DNA from: Deltaproteobacteria bacterium
GTDB lineage: Bacteria > Desulfobacterota > Syntrophobacteria > BM002
NCBI GenBank assembly: GCA_019309045.1
Contig: JAFDGZ010000009.1
Location: forward strand, 17,695-81,694
DNA: 64,000 bases
Reading direction: 5' to 3'
Part shown: positions 1 through 8,193 of the stretch, in pieces
How the letters are laid out: the number at the start of each line of letters is the position of its first letter
Position numbering within the stretch: position 1 is the stretch's first letter
Notes under the pieces: generated by a model
What the model saw: the letters and a program-made list of their open reading frames with translations, nothing else
The model's database searches: none
Told to the model about the DNA's origin: nothing
Translations under genes and position numbers: made by a program

Positions 1-708
1 GCAGGCCTGTGTGAAGTGTGCCACCGCCACTTTGAATGTCGAGGGAGCATCTAGCAGTCGCAGATAGTGGAGACCCTGGTCCACACTTTCATGGCTGATG
101 GGAGTAGTCTTAGATCCGCCGCCGGGCATGAGGAGATTTGCCCCGCCTGAGCCGTCTGTATGGAGAATTGTGGAGATGATTTCAGCGCCATTGTTGACCT
201 CGCTTTCAAGTACTGCGGCGCCAGCACCGTCTCCCCAGAGGATGCATGAACTGCGATCCTGCCAATTGACCGTGCGGCTCATTACCTCGGCGGCAACCAC
301 CAGAGCCGTATGATAGGTGCCATTCTTGAGATATTGTTCGGCTACAGACAGTGCAAAAATGAAACCGCAACACGCTGCTGTCACGTCGAAGGAAACTGCC
401 TTGGCAGCCTTGATCTTGCTTTCCAGCCAATTTGCCCCCGACGGACAACAGGTATCAGGAGTTATGGTTGCCATGACAATAAGATCCAGGTCAGCTGCCC
501 TTCTGCCCGCCTGCGACAAAGCCTGCAGGGCAGCTTCTCTTGCTAGATCAGAGCTGCTTTGCTCAGTAGAGGCCACTCTTCTCTCCTTAATACCTGTACG
601 CTTTCGAATCCACTCATCGGAGGTCTCCACCATGCCTTCGAGGTCAAAATTAGTCAGAACGGCTTTTGGCAAGTAGGATCCGGTGCCTGTAATTCTTATG
701 GATTTCAT
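1..708 (-). CDS. fabH: Beta-ketoacyl-ACP synthase III, C-terminus cut by window edge
   Basis: FabH condenses an acyl-CoA primer with malonyl-ACP to start fatty-acid synthesis in the cytoplasm. The translated 236 residues begin MKSIRITGTGSYLPK and contain the usual ETSDEWIRKRTGI segment. The nucleophile motif reads DVTAACCGF, with the catalytic Cys after TAA, and is followed by SCILWGDGAGAAVL. The catalytic His and Asn lie beyond the window, so only about the first 70% of the protein is present. The ATG at 708 is preceded on the minus strand by GAGAGGAGCCCC, a good SD. No plsX or other fab gene is visible upstream, so its partner genes, if clustered, lie off the window. Confidence 0.93.
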   Translation of the reverse strand, partial: MKSIRITGTGSYLPKAVLTNFDLEGMVETSDEWIRKRTGIKERRVASTEQSSSDLAREAALQALSQAGRRAADLDLIVMATITPDTCCPSGANWLESKIKAAKAVSFDVTAACCGFIFALSVAEQYLKNGTYHTALVVAAEVMSRTVNWQDRSSCILWGDGAGAAVLESEVNNGAEIISTILHTDGSGGANLLMPGGGSKTTPISHESVDQGLHYLRLLDAPSTFKVAVAHFTQAC

Positions 709-1188
709 GGGGCTCCTCTCGCTGGCCAGCATCCCTCTGCAACCCTTTGTCAAAGTCAGCGGGCGGTCTCCGCTCTGCTATGCTGCTGGTCATCATGGCA
801 TGCTCATTGGTGGGGACTGCCCCCGCCCAGGTGCCCAGCGCCATATGATTGCCACCACTGCCTGCCTGGAGTCTATTGCAGAATCTTAAACAGACTGTAC
901 TCATTCGTCCAGTGAGAAAAAGAAAAAGGATTTTTTTCAAATGCCTTCATTTTGTTGTTGAGAATTTGGCAAAAATCTTTTAGACTGCGTGCCTAGAATT
1001 TTTCGCCGGCAGATTGCCCAGGCTGACATTGCGAGACCGCCATAAAATGGCGCCACAGCCCTCGGAATGGATCTGTGGAGTGAACAGCCTGAAAAGGCCG
1101 CAATGGCAGACAGCTGTGGGTATTGTTTAGGTGAGACCAACGGGCTTGCCAAGGCAGGGCACACCCGGTAGATGAATACGGCGCGGGG
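709..1188. other. Intergenic region between divergent genes
   Basis: This 480-base stretch separates fabH (minus) from the PAS kinase (plus). I see no convincing gene. It holds an A/T-rich patch at about 915-990, where promoters would be expected, and a short perfect hairpin at 1038-1052 (CGCCAT, loop AAA, ATGGCG). No clear sigma-70 pair was found. Confidence 0.5.
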
Positions 1189-2307
1189 ATGTGTTTGATG
1201 CGTTCTTCTCCTCACTGCTCAACCGCCCTTGCTGACTTTGCTGGTGCACAACAAATAGAGAGGTACCGGCGATTATTGGAAAACGGCCCAGTGGTTACCT
1301 ATACCCTGGACAGCAAGCTGCAAACTCTCTACATCAGCCCCTATTGCCAGCATATATTCGGTTGCAGCCATCAAGAAATCATAAACGACTTTTCCTTCTG
1401 GGACCACCACATTCATCCCGAGGACAGAGGTCGCGTCTGCCGCCGCCGGCAGCGGCATCTCGAGGAGGGTGGCCCTTTTACCCTCGAGTATCGGGCAATT
1501 CATCGCGACAGCACCACCCGTCACATTATAAACCACTGCCTGCCAGTTTCTGACAACGGCAGTCTCCAGTATATCGATGGTTTTGTGTACGACATTACCG
1601 CTAGGAAGCACCTGGAAGAACAGCTGGCTCTGGCAGAAAAGATCAAACTTCTCAACGAGCTCTCCCTCAGCGTGGCCCACGAGATTCGCAACCCGCTCAC
1701 TTCGATAGGCGGCTTTGCCCGCTTGCTCTACAGGCGGATGACGGCAGATGACAAGAACCGCCATCATTTGGAAATAATATTAAAGGAAGTAGCTCGCCTG
1801 GAAGACACCGTCAATAGAGTTCTAGATAATCTCAAACAGATACGCTTGAGACCTGTGATGAGTGATATCAATGAGGTTGTCACCACTGTACTGGACTGCT
1901 TCCAGCAGGAGTTGCAGCACAGGGGCATCAGCATGCGGCTGCGGTTGAGTCGCGAGGTGCCGCTGCTGAGGATAGATCCCCATCTCATGGAGCAAGCCTT
2001 GAGCTCCGTTATTCACCGTATGCTGAGAACTACTCAGAGCAGCGGCGATCTATGTATTGCCACCTTCAAAGACAAGCTCGAGGCAGTGATCGAGATACAG
2101 AGCTCAGGTTGGAACTCGGCTCCTGCAACAGAGAGCCAACTGTTCTTCCCATTCTATCGGGAGGCCACCTTTGCCAACGACAGCGTTGCACTGTCCCTAG
2201 CGCAGCAGATAATCGCTGAACACGGTGGCCATATGGTGCTGAGAAACGGCTCCACATCGCCGCCTGTTCTCGTTGTCACTTTGCCAATTCCTGACTCGAC
2301 GCACTGA
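1189..2307 (+). CDS. PAS-domain sensor histidine kinase with degenerate ATP-binding domain
   Basis: This 372-residue cytoplasmic protein has no membrane segment. Residues about 25-140 form a PAS domain ending in the typical DGFVYDITARK. A HisKA dimerisation/phosphotransfer helix follows, with the H-box SVAHEIRNPLTS (His about 164). The C-terminal part keeps the F-box-like FFPFYREATF and a final IIAEHGGHMVLRN strand. The N-box lacks its asparagine (LMEQALSSVIHRML), the DxGxG box reads QSSGWNS, and the GxGLGL box reads NDSVALSL. ATP binding is therefore doubtful; it may be a pseudokinase or be phosphorylated by another kinase. The start is uncertain, since ATG codons at 1189 and 1198 both have weak SD. 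No response regulator is adjacent. A second kinase follows 325 bases downstream. Confidence 0.85.
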   Translation: MCLMRSSPHCSTALADFAGAQQIERYRRLLENGPVVTYTLDSKLQTLYISPYCQHIFGCSHQEIINDFSFWDHHIHPEDRGRVCRRRQRHLEEGGPFTLEYRAIHRDSTTRHIINHCLPVSDNGSLQYIDGFVYDITARKHLEEQLALAEKIKLLNELSLSVAHEIRNPLTSIGGFARLLYRRMTADDKNRHHLEIILKEVARLEDTVNRVLDNLKQIRLRPVMSDINEVVTTVLDCFQQELQHRGISMRLRLSREVPLLRIDPHLMEQALSSVIHRMLRTTQSSGDLCIATFKDKLEAVIEIQSSGWNSAPATESQLFFPFYREATFANDSVALSLAQQIIAEHGGHMVLRNGSTSPPVLVVTLPIPDSTH

Positions 2308-2632
2308 CAAGCTTTCAGGTCAGCCAATCGCCAGCCAGCCAGGATCCCCGCCACTCACCTGCACGCCAGCTTCTTTAGCTTTCATCAGCACATTTTATGA
2401 GGCGCATTCCAGTTGCCACTGTTTGCCTTCCCCTGCCACAAGAGTTGCCCTTTTGGCTTCAAGAAATGGGAAAATGCTGAAGGCCCTTGCATTGGAGGCT
2501 GCGGACCTTATAAGATATATATAATATTTGCTGACCACAGGAGGGAGCAGCCAGGCGCCACTGAGCTGCACGGACATGCCGGTGCTGCCGAGCACTGCCA
2601 GCCGCATTAAATAGAGGCTTATAGGGGTACTC
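2308..2632. other. Intergenic region upstream of second kinase
   Basis: This is a 325-base gap between the two kinase genes. No gene is supported. It contains an A/T-rich run at about 2505-2530 with a promoter candidate, listed separately, so the second kinase probably has its own transcript. Confidence 0.5.
2487..2514 (+). promoter_or_regulatory. Candidate sigma-70 promoter for the GAF-type kinase
   Basis: TTGCAT (2487-2492) and TATAAG (2509-2514) are separated by 16 bases, about 120 bases before the ATG at 2633. This is read from the sequence only. A further TATAAT at 2520-2525 has no good -35. Confidence 0.35.
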
Positions 2633-4033
2633 ATGGTTCAGAGTCAACTGGAAAATGTCCGGGAAAAGATCAGGAAAAAGAAAGAGAATTATACAAACTA
2701 CAATTTCAAGCGGCTCCAGGAAGAGGCCTTTGCCACTTTTTTTGACCTGGCGCAAGAATATACCTCTCTGGACAACTTGTATCTGGTGTGCACCCTGGTC
2801 CCCAAAGAATTTTTCGGGGTAGATTCACGGCTATACCTGGTAGATGACGAAAACGACACTTTGCGGATTGTCTGCTCCAGCATCAAGGGCCTGGATGATG
2901 CGTGTAAGCCAGATGCCCCTGAAATCAAGATTCACAATGAACCATATTTCATTGGGGAATCCTATGTTATTCCCATCCGGGGAAACAAAGCGCTGAGTGA
3001 TCTGCTGCCGATACAGCAATTCAAGCAGATTATAGGGATGTTCGAACTTTTCCCCAGCGATAAAATCAGCGACCAGGAAAGATTTTTTCTAGAAAAGTTC
3101 ACCAATCGCATAGGCTACAATCTGCACCAGAAGCAGCTTATTCATCAGAACCTGCACCACATAAAATTTATAAATCAACTGGTAGCTGATATTGAACATA
3201 ATGTTATTTCTCCCAATATTTACTATCGGCTGTTCCTGAAAAAATTACAGAAATGTATTGACGAAAATCGTAGGATTAAAGAAAAAGTACACGAATTAGT
3301 GTCATTTTGCCCAGAAATAGATAATAAAACGTGCGCAAAATTAAGAGACATTTATAATTCAATCGGAGATAATACTGAAGCTTTACTAGATGCAGCTAAA
3401 GAAATGGAAAGACACTACGAGCATACCAGTCTCTACCTCGAAACACTGCTGAGAAGAGAGCACTTTCGTCGAGGCACTTATGTGCTCCGTAAACAGAGAT
3501 GTAACTTTAAAACTGAAATTATTGAACCAATACTTGCGCGATATCGTCACCGTCTCGAACAGAAGAATATCAAAATTGACAATCGCTTAGAGGATGTCCC
3601 CGATGAATTGCTTGAACTGGTGGTGGACAAAGGGTTATTGGCCCAAGTCTATGACAACTTTTTTTCCAACGCAGCCAAATACACTCAAGAAATTGTCGAC
3701 AACTATGGTTCGCGCGTCAAATTTGTCTCGTACGGCAAGAGGATTCTGAAAGATTACTTTGGCAGAGGGGTTGATGGTATAAAGTTTAGTGTGTTTACCA
3801 CGGGAAAGCCCATACCAGCCGCCGAGGTGGCCAGACTTTTTGATGAAGGGTATCGGCGGCCGGGCAGTGATCTCGAGGTGGGCAGCGGGCACGGACTTCA
3901 TTTTGTCCGGCACATTATTGAGATCCATGGAGGAGAGGTGGGGGTCGATCCTCAAAAGTACGGCAACTCCTTTTTCTTCATCTTACCCTTACGCCGCAAC
4001 CAAATAGGTATGTCTGCAGGGGTGGCAGTATAA
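2633..4033 (+). CDS. Sensor histidine kinase with N-terminal GAF-like domain
   Basis: This is a 466-residue soluble kinase. Residues about 25-170 look like a GAF-type sensory domain (DSRLYLVDDENDTLRIV). The phosphotransfer segment is ADIEHNVISPNIYYRL, with His189 the likely phosphorylated residue; the box is IEHNVISP rather than the common SHELRTP. The ATPase domain has a clear N-box (VYDNFFSNAAKYT), an F-box (VARLFDEGYRR) and a glycine-rich GSGHGLHFVRHIIEIHGG. The first glycine box reads FTTGKPIP, so its usual Asp is Thr. The DNA between about 3140 and 3480 is much more A/T-rich than the rest of the gene. A small membrane protein gene starts 13 bases after the stop, suggesting an operon. The cognate regulator is unknown. 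Confidence 0.85.
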   Translation: MVQSQLENVREKIRKKKENYTNYNFKRLQEEAFATFFDLAQEYTSLDNLYLVCTLVPKEFFGVDSRLYLVDDENDTLRIVCSSIKGLDDACKPDAPEIKIHNEPYFIGESYVIPIRGNKALSDLLPIQQFKQIIGMFELFPSDKISDQERFFLEKFTNRIGYNLHQKQLIHQNLHHIKFINQLVADIEHNVISPNIYYRLFLKKLQKCIDENRRIKEKVHELVSFCPEIDNKTCAKLRDIYNSIGDNTEALLDAAKEMERHYEHTSLYLETLLRREHFRRGTYVLRKQRCNFKTEIIEPILARYRHRLEQKNIKIDNRLEDVPDELLELVVDKGLLAQVYDNFFSNAAKYTQEIVDNYGSRVKFVSYGKRILKDYFGRGVDGIKFSVFTTGKPIPAAEVARLFDEGYRRPGSDLEVGSGHGLHFVRHIIEIHGGEVGVDPQKYGNSFFFILPLRRNQIGMSAGVAV

Positions 4034-4046
4034 AGAGTGTGTCAAG

Positions 4047-4310
4047 GTGAAAACTCTTGTCTGGTGGCTATTGCGCAGTGCAAGCGCGCTGCTTTCCCTC
4101 TTTTTTCTCTTTTTTGGCATAGAGTTGTGCCGAGCCGCCTTTCGTCTCGAGCAGCCTCACGAGTTTATTCTCACCTTTTTTGCCTCAAGTTTCATCATCC
4201 TGATCAGTGCAGTACTCCTAGTTGGAGCAGCGGTGCGCATGATCAACCGTTTGCGACAGCCGCAAACGCCAGCTGATTTTTCTAGAGATGATCCTCCTGA
4301 TTCGTCCTAG
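4047..4310 (+). CDS. Small two-helix membrane protein, unknown function
   Basis: This 87-residue protein starts at GTG 4047, 13 bases after the upstream kinase stop, and reads in one direction with it. Two hydrophobic stretches are visible: about residues 5-28 (WWLLRSASALLSLFFLFFG) and 42-63 (FILTFFASSFIILISAVLLV). They are joined by a short charged loop and followed by a polar tail rich in Pro, Asp and Ser. I do not recognise the family. The operon position suggests it could act with the kinase, but nothing in the sequence proves it. The SD is weak, and the overlapping frame at 4037-4276 looks like a shadow. Confidence 0.6.
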   Translation: MKTLVWWLLRSASALLSLFFLFFGIELCRAAFRLEQPHEFILTFFASSFIILISAVLLVGAAVRMINRLRQPQTPADFSRDDPPDSS

Positions 4311-4423
4311 GCCCGGGCCCTGAAGTTATAGGAAGCACACCAGGGTGGAGGCCACAAAACAGCAGGGTTGTTGTGACTGGCGGAACATGACGAGCACCAG
4401 AGAAAGCTGAGCTTTACAGTGGC

Positions 4424-5359
4424 ATGAATTGCCTGCAACCTGAAATTGTCAACAAGGTGGCTGAGCTCTTTGCTGCCTACCAGGGAATTATTCCCGACTA
4501 TGCGGCCTTTTGCCGCCGGGTCTGTCAACCTCTGCCGCTCTATCTTCGCATCAATACTCTAAAGACTACTGTTGGAGCAGCCAGGTCCAGACTGGAGCAA
4601 CGGGGAGTCTTGTTGGAGCCTGTGGCAGAGTTGGCTTTTCTCTTCAAGGCTGCTGGAGTTGAGCAGCCTGGCCACCTTTTCGAGTTTGCCCTTGGTCATA
4701 TCCACAGCCAGACCTACACTTCGGCGCTGGCAGCCGTTGTCTTGGAAGCTGCTGCAGGTCATGTGGTGCTCGACCTGTGCGCCTCGCCGGGCAGCAAGAC
4801 CACTCTTCTTGCCCAGCTCATGGGAAACCGTGGCCTTATCGTGGCCAATGACAAGAGCACCGCCCGTCTCGTTGCTCTGAGGTCGAATCTGAAAAGACTT
4901 GGGGTCGCCAATACCATCACCACCCGATATGGTGGGCAGCACTTTCCCGGCCGCTGCAAGTTCGACCGAATACTGGTGGATGTGCCGTGTTCCGCGGAGG
5001 GCTCGCTACGGCTGACATCGACTGGCAAGCTCCCCAGAAGGCAGAGGAGGATTTCCAGGTTGCCCTCGCTGCAGAAACAGCTGCTTGTGCGAGCCTTCGA
5101 TCTTCTCAAGCCGCAAGGAATTTTGCTATATTCAACCTGCACCTACAACCCTGATGAAAATGAAAGTGTGGTCCAGTTTCTTCTGGAAAACAGGCCGGCT
5201 GTTATTCTACCCATACGGCTAGCTGTGCCTCATGCGCCGGGTCTATCTTGCTGGCGAGCGCTAAACTATGAAACTTCCCTCAAAGAGTGCTGGCGATTCT
5301 ATCCGCACCAGGTCGACAGTGTGGGATTCTTCATGGCCAAGATTGCTCCAAGGTGCTGA
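4424..5359 (+). CDS. RsmB/NOP2/RsmF-family rRNA (cytosine-5) methyltransferase, catalytic part
   Basis: This 311-residue SAM-dependent RNA m5C methyltransferase is expected to modify rRNA. The order of motifs is the PLYLRINTLK N-terminal segment, the SAM-binding LDLCASPGSKTT (about 117-127), motif IV VDVPCSAEGS (Cys189) and the catalytic motif YSTCTYNPDENE (Cys239). Both cysteines used by this family are present. It ends at HQVDSVGFFMAKI, the normal end of the catalytic domain. The RsmF proteins I know (about 450-480 residues) continue into a C-terminal RNA-recognition domain. Here that domain is encoded in a different frame by the overlapping downstream ORF. The product may be complete without it, as many NOP2/Sun enzymes are. 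No strong SD is seen before the ATG. Confidence 0.9.
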   Translation: MNCLQPEIVNKVAELFAAYQGIIPDYAAFCRRVCQPLPLYLRINTLKTTVGAARSRLEQRGVLLEPVAELAFLFKAAGVEQPGHLFEFALGHIHSQTYTSALAAVVLEAAAGHVVLDLCASPGSKTTLLAQLMGNRGLIVANDKSTARLVALRSNLKRLGVANTITTRYGGQHFPGRCKFDRILVDVPCSAEGSLRLTSTGKLPRRQRRISRLPSLQKQLLVRAFDLLKPQGILLYSTCTYNPDENESVVQFLLENRPAVILPIRLAVPHAPGLSCWRALNYETSLKECWRFYPHQVDSVGFFMAKIAPRC

Positions 5360-5807
5360 CAGGGAGCAGCTGCTCGAATTTCTCTGGCAGCGCTTTGGCA
5401 TGTCCCCAGTTATTTTCGAGCACTACTCACTCTGGCAAAAAGGTGCGTCTGTCTGGCTACTCGCCGCAGATGTGCCTTTGAAGATGCTGAGCACACTACG
5501 GATAGAATCTGTTGGCCTCCTCTTTCTCAGGAGGGTGGCAGACCGTCTCAAGCCCACCTCAGCAGCTCTGCAGCTCTTTGGCGCTTACGCCAGCAGGAAT
5601 GTGATCACTTTGACAGCGGAGGAATTGCAGGAATTGTGGGCCAACAGGAAGTTGCCCCAGAAATTTCCGGTAAGTCCCGGCTATGTGATTGTCCGTCTGC
5701 AAGAGGAAATTGTTGGTTGCGGGCTCTATCTGGGCGATTGTCTCTTCAGTCAATTTTCAAAAAATCTCTTCATGCCACAAACATGGGAATGTCTCGAGAG
5801 AGGCTGA
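5268..5807 (+). CDS. RsmF C-terminal-like RNA-binding domain as separate ORF
   Basis: This ORF overlaps the methyltransferase gene in another frame. Its residues from about DREQLLEFLWQRFGM onward resemble the C-terminal part of RsmF-type methyltransferases: a helical piece, then a PUA-like end with PGYVIVRLQEEIVGCGLYLG. The first 25 residues are probably only the overlapping frame. Better starts may be GTG 5319 or TTG 5343, which gives a 17-base overlap with the upstream stop. The catalytic ORF plus this domain gives about 460 residues, the length of intact RsmF. Either the gene is naturally split with coupled translation, or a frameshift (real or a sequence error) separates one gene. No slippery heptamer was found in the overlap. 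Confidence 0.65.
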   Translation: MKLPSKSAGDSIRTRSTVWDSSWPRLLQGADREQLLEFLWQRFGMSPVIFEHYSLWQKGASVWLLAADVPLKMLSTLRIESVGLLFLRRVADRLKPTSAALQLFGAYASRNVITLTAEELQELWANRKLPQKFPVSPGYVIVRLQEEIVGCGLYLGDCLFSQFSKNLFMPQTWECLERG

Positions 5808-5935
5808 GGCGGGTATGGCAAAGGCCAGGTTCAGACACGGCCGGAGCCCGGGTGATATATCTTTGTCTTTTTCCAGCCCACTGGCAAGTGGAGTCGAAGA
5901 ACATCTGCTGCAGTGGGGGCTGCAAACCGGCAAAA

Positions 5936-5957
5936 GAAAAAAGGCCTCAAAAGGCCT
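5936..5957 (-). terminator. Rho-independent terminator after fmdB
   Basis: On the minus strand, AGGCCT, a TTTG loop and AGGCCT form a 6-bp stem (5942-5957) followed by a run of T (A-run on the plus strand at 5936-5941). It lies 52 bases beyond the fmdB stop. Confidence 0.7.
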
Positions 5958-6009
5958 CTTCGGTGAAATGCTGTTCAACTCCTCGAGCACGTGTCAGCTC
6001 AAGGGCAGA

Positions 6010-6288
6010 TCAGTTGTCTGTTTTTGTCTCTTTGTTAGCCTTTGCAGTAGTTGAGCTCCCTGCAGACTCTTGGCTGCTGCTTTCTTTGCTGGCGCGATTT
6101 CCTGCATTTTTGCCGGCATAATCAGTGACATACCAGCCCGTGCCTTTGAGATGGAAAGTGCTCAGTGAAACGAGCTTGTGCATCTTTCCATGGCAATGAG
6201 GGCAGTCAGTCAAAGGGGAGTCGGAAAACTTTTGTAACGCCTCTGTAATCCTGCCGCAATTGGTGCATTCATATTCATAGATAGGCAC
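6010..6288 (-). CDS. FmdB-family zinc-ribbon protein
   Basis: This 92-residue protein starts MPIYEYECTNCGRITE, the hallmark of FmdB/RF_0020 zinc ribbons. CxxC pairs at about residues 8-11 (CTNC) and 29-32 (CPHC) bind the metal. The body ends with the common STFHLKGTGWYVTDYA segment, followed by a Ser/Ala/Lys-rich disordered tail. The family is often proposed as a small regulatory or accessory protein, but the exact role is unknown. GGGAGGTGAG precedes the ATG at a slightly long distance. A hairpin terminator follows, so the gene is probably monocistronic. Confidence 0.9.
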   Translation of the reverse strand: MPIYEYECTNCGRITEALQKFSDSPLTDCPHCHGKMHKLVSLSTFHLKGTGWYVTDYAGKNAGNRASKESSSQESAGSSTTAKANKETKTDN

Positions 6289-6374
6289 GCAGACTCACCT
6301 CCCACCTACTGTGTGATTGCCATACTTATAGGATCGACAAGTTCGGCTAAAATATAAAGCAAATATTCATTTTG

Positions 6375-6977
6375 TCAAGATGGATTCCTCAGGTCCCTGA
6401 ATTCCTCCATGTGGGCATAGTTGCGGTACGCTGCCAACACATAGTCAAGGTGGGACAACCTCAATGGACTCAAGGCTGCTGAGGTAATTGCATGGACCCT
6501 GGCCTCTTCCTTCTGGCGCTCCTCGGGTCCCGTATCGAACCTCTGCAGGAATTTACAGAAGCGAACCACGTGGACCAGTTCGTGGGTAACCACATACACA
6601 GCCAGGGGCAATAGATGGAGTTTCTCATCCCTCTCGGCAGCAGCTATCATGTTGTGGTCTTGCAAACAGATCTTGAAATAGTCGTACTGCCTGCCAGTGC
6701 GAGGCTGACTGATGGGATAACGGCTGTATCGAGTAATCTGGGCGAAAGCCCCTTTGACTATCTCTTCAAATCTGAGATCAGCCAGGGTGCGAATATCGTA
6801 GCGCACATGTTTCCACTGGCTGGTGGAAATCTTGAAATAGTTGGCAGTTACATCTTCTGCAATCTCGACTGCCTGCGCTACTATTTGCAACTCGGCAGTA
6901 CTGAACGATTTTATCTCTCCGAATTGTTCCACCACATGATATCCTGGCCACGGATGGCTGCGCCCCTCGTGCCACAA
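6375..6977 (-). CDS. Unknown protein with HELVH zinc-peptidase-like motif
   Basis: The protein is about 200 residues, with no signal peptide or membrane segment. Near residue 133 it carries VVTHELVHVVRF, matching the HExxH zinc-binding motif of metallopeptidases. KEEARVHAIT follows about 25 residues later and could supply a third acidic ligand. The family is not recognised, and peptidase activity is inference from one motif. The listed start is a TTG with no SD at the right distance. A strong AAGGAG lies about 40 bases further upstream, just after an in-frame stop, so the true start is uncertain. It is followed by the fmdB gene and preceded by the CMD-like gene, all on the minus strand, with no shared pathway evident. 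Confidence 0.7.
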   Translation of the reverse strand: MWHEGRSHPWPGYHVVEQFGEIKSFSTAELQIVAQAVEIAEDVTANYFKISTSQWKHVRYDIRTLADLRFEEIVKGAFAQITRYSRYPISQPRTGRQYDYFKICLQDHNMIAAAERDEKLHLLPLAVYVVTHELVHVVRFCKFLQRFDTGPEERQKEEARVHAITSAALSPLRLSHLDYVLAAYRNYAHMEEFRDLRNPS

Positions 6978-7024
6978 AGATAAAGATATGCCACTGCAGC
7001 TGAAACTCCTTCAGCAGATTACCG

Positions 7025-7342
7025 TCAAGAACTACTTGCGGCAAACACTTCTTCCACCCAGCCAATGGCGGCAATCATGGCAGGGAAGCCTACGGTCGTA
7101 AGTGCCAACAAGAGGGCATGATAGATCTCCTCTCTTGTAGCGCCTTGCTCCAGTGCCTTGCGAGCATGAGACTTGACTGCTCCTGGCGAGCCGGCGCCAA
7201 CAGCCACCCCAAGGTTCACCAGGTAGCGCACCTTGCCTTCCAGAGGACCAGCTGACTGGCAGCTAACCCCGAGCTCCTCATAAAGTCTGGCTACTTCCGG
7301 ATATTGACTCTTGAATTGCTGATATGGTTTTGGCAAATACAT
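7025..7342 (-). CDS. Carboxymuconolactone decarboxylase-family (AhpD-like) protein
   Basis: This 105-residue protein starts MYLPKPYQQFKSQYPEV, with AAGGGGG as SD six bases before the ATG; an upstream extension to 7432 is open but has no SD. The core segment SHARKALEQGATREEIYHALLLALTTVGFPA is the CMD/AhpD helical pair. The CxxC redox pair of AhpD is absent (the position reads SHARK), and the only Cys is at SCQSAGP, so peroxidase-reductase activity is unlikely. Many such proteins are of unknown role. It lies 77 bases downstream of the ECHDC3-like crotonase and is probably co-transcribed with it. Confidence 0.85.
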   Translation of the reverse strand: MYLPKPYQQFKSQYPEVARLYEELGVSCQSAGPLEGKVRYLVNLGVAVGAGSPGAVKSHARKALEQGATREEIYHALLLALTTVGFPAMIAAIGWVEEVFAASSS

Positions 7343-7419
7343 GGTTCCCCCTTTCGCCTTTGCAGGTTCAGTGACTAGTTGCAACGCCGGGATGTCTTCT
7401 CTTTCCTTTCTCTGCCATG

Positions 7420-8193
7420 CTACTCGGGCCACACTGGTTGGCGCTTTTCTAGAAAGGCTGCCATTCCCTCCCGGGCTACTGGCATGGTGCCATTGGCTGC
7501 TATTACTTCACTGGCATAGGCGTAGGCTAGCTGCTCCGTCATTTCTATTTGCCTGTAAAATGCCTCTTTGCCCATGGCAATTACTGTACGACTGAACTGG
7601 CATATCTGTTCGGCCAGCTCGAGGACCGCAGCGTCCAGCTGCGAAGGCTCCACAACGCGGTTGAGCAAGCCGAATTGCAGTGCTTGTTCGGCAGAAATAA
7701 ACTCGCCGGTAAACAGCATTTCCAATGATCTCTTACGTCCTATGGCGCGGCTCAAGGGCACCATCGGCGTGGTACAAAAGAAACCTATCTTTACCCCCGG
7801 GGTGGCGAAGCGGGCATCAGCGGAGGCAACAGCAAGATCGCAAGCGGCGACCAGTTGACAGCCAGCAGCAGTGGCTACGCCATGCACCTTGGCAATAACG
7901 GGCTGGGGCACCTGGTGGAGGAGAAGCATCATGTTCATACAGGCGGCAAAGATTCGGCGATACTCCAGAATGGAGCTTGGCATAAGTTCGCCGAGGTCAT
8001 GGCCAGCAGAAAAGACCGGCCCTTTGCCGGCAAGGACAATTACCCTGACTTGGCGTTGGCGGGCAAGGTCCTCCAGGGCATGGCGCATCTCCTCCAGAAG
8101 ATTGAGACAAAGGGCATTTCGTTTTGCTGCCCTATTCATGGTCAGGGTGGCAATTGGCCCCTCTTTGTCCACCAAGACGTCCTGATAACTCAT
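7420..8193 (-). CDS. ECHDC3-like crotonase-fold protein lacking catalytic glutamates
   Basis: This 257-residue member of the enoyl-CoA hydratase superfamily starts at MSYQDVLVDKEG with GGGAGC as SD; a longer reading to 8241 is less likely. FSAGHDLGEL is the first oxyanion-hole segment and VHGVATAAGCQLVAACDLAV the second. Classical hydratases have GGGxEL and PEvxLG with two active-site Glu. Here the positions read AGCQL and TPGVKIG, so both acids are missing. This matches my recollection of animal ECHDC3 (ATAAGCQL, ATPGV, EMLFTGE, a C-terminal KRxPVW), whose reaction is unknown. Hydratase activity should therefore not be assumed. It sits between a cytochrome c gene and a CMD-like gene on the same strand. 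Confidence 0.88.
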   Translation of the reverse strand: MSYQDVLVDKEGPIATLTMNRAAKRNALCLNLLEEMRHALEDLARQRQVRVIVLAGKGPVFSAGHDLGELMPSSILEYRRIFAACMNMMLLLHQVPQPVIAKVHGVATAAGCQLVAACDLAVASADARFATPGVKIGFFCTTPMVPLSRAIGRKRSLEMLFTGEFISAEQALQFGLLNRVVEPSQLDAAVLELAEQICQFSRTVIAMGKEAFYRQIEMTEQLAYAYASEVIAANGTMPVAREGMAAFLEKRQPVWPE

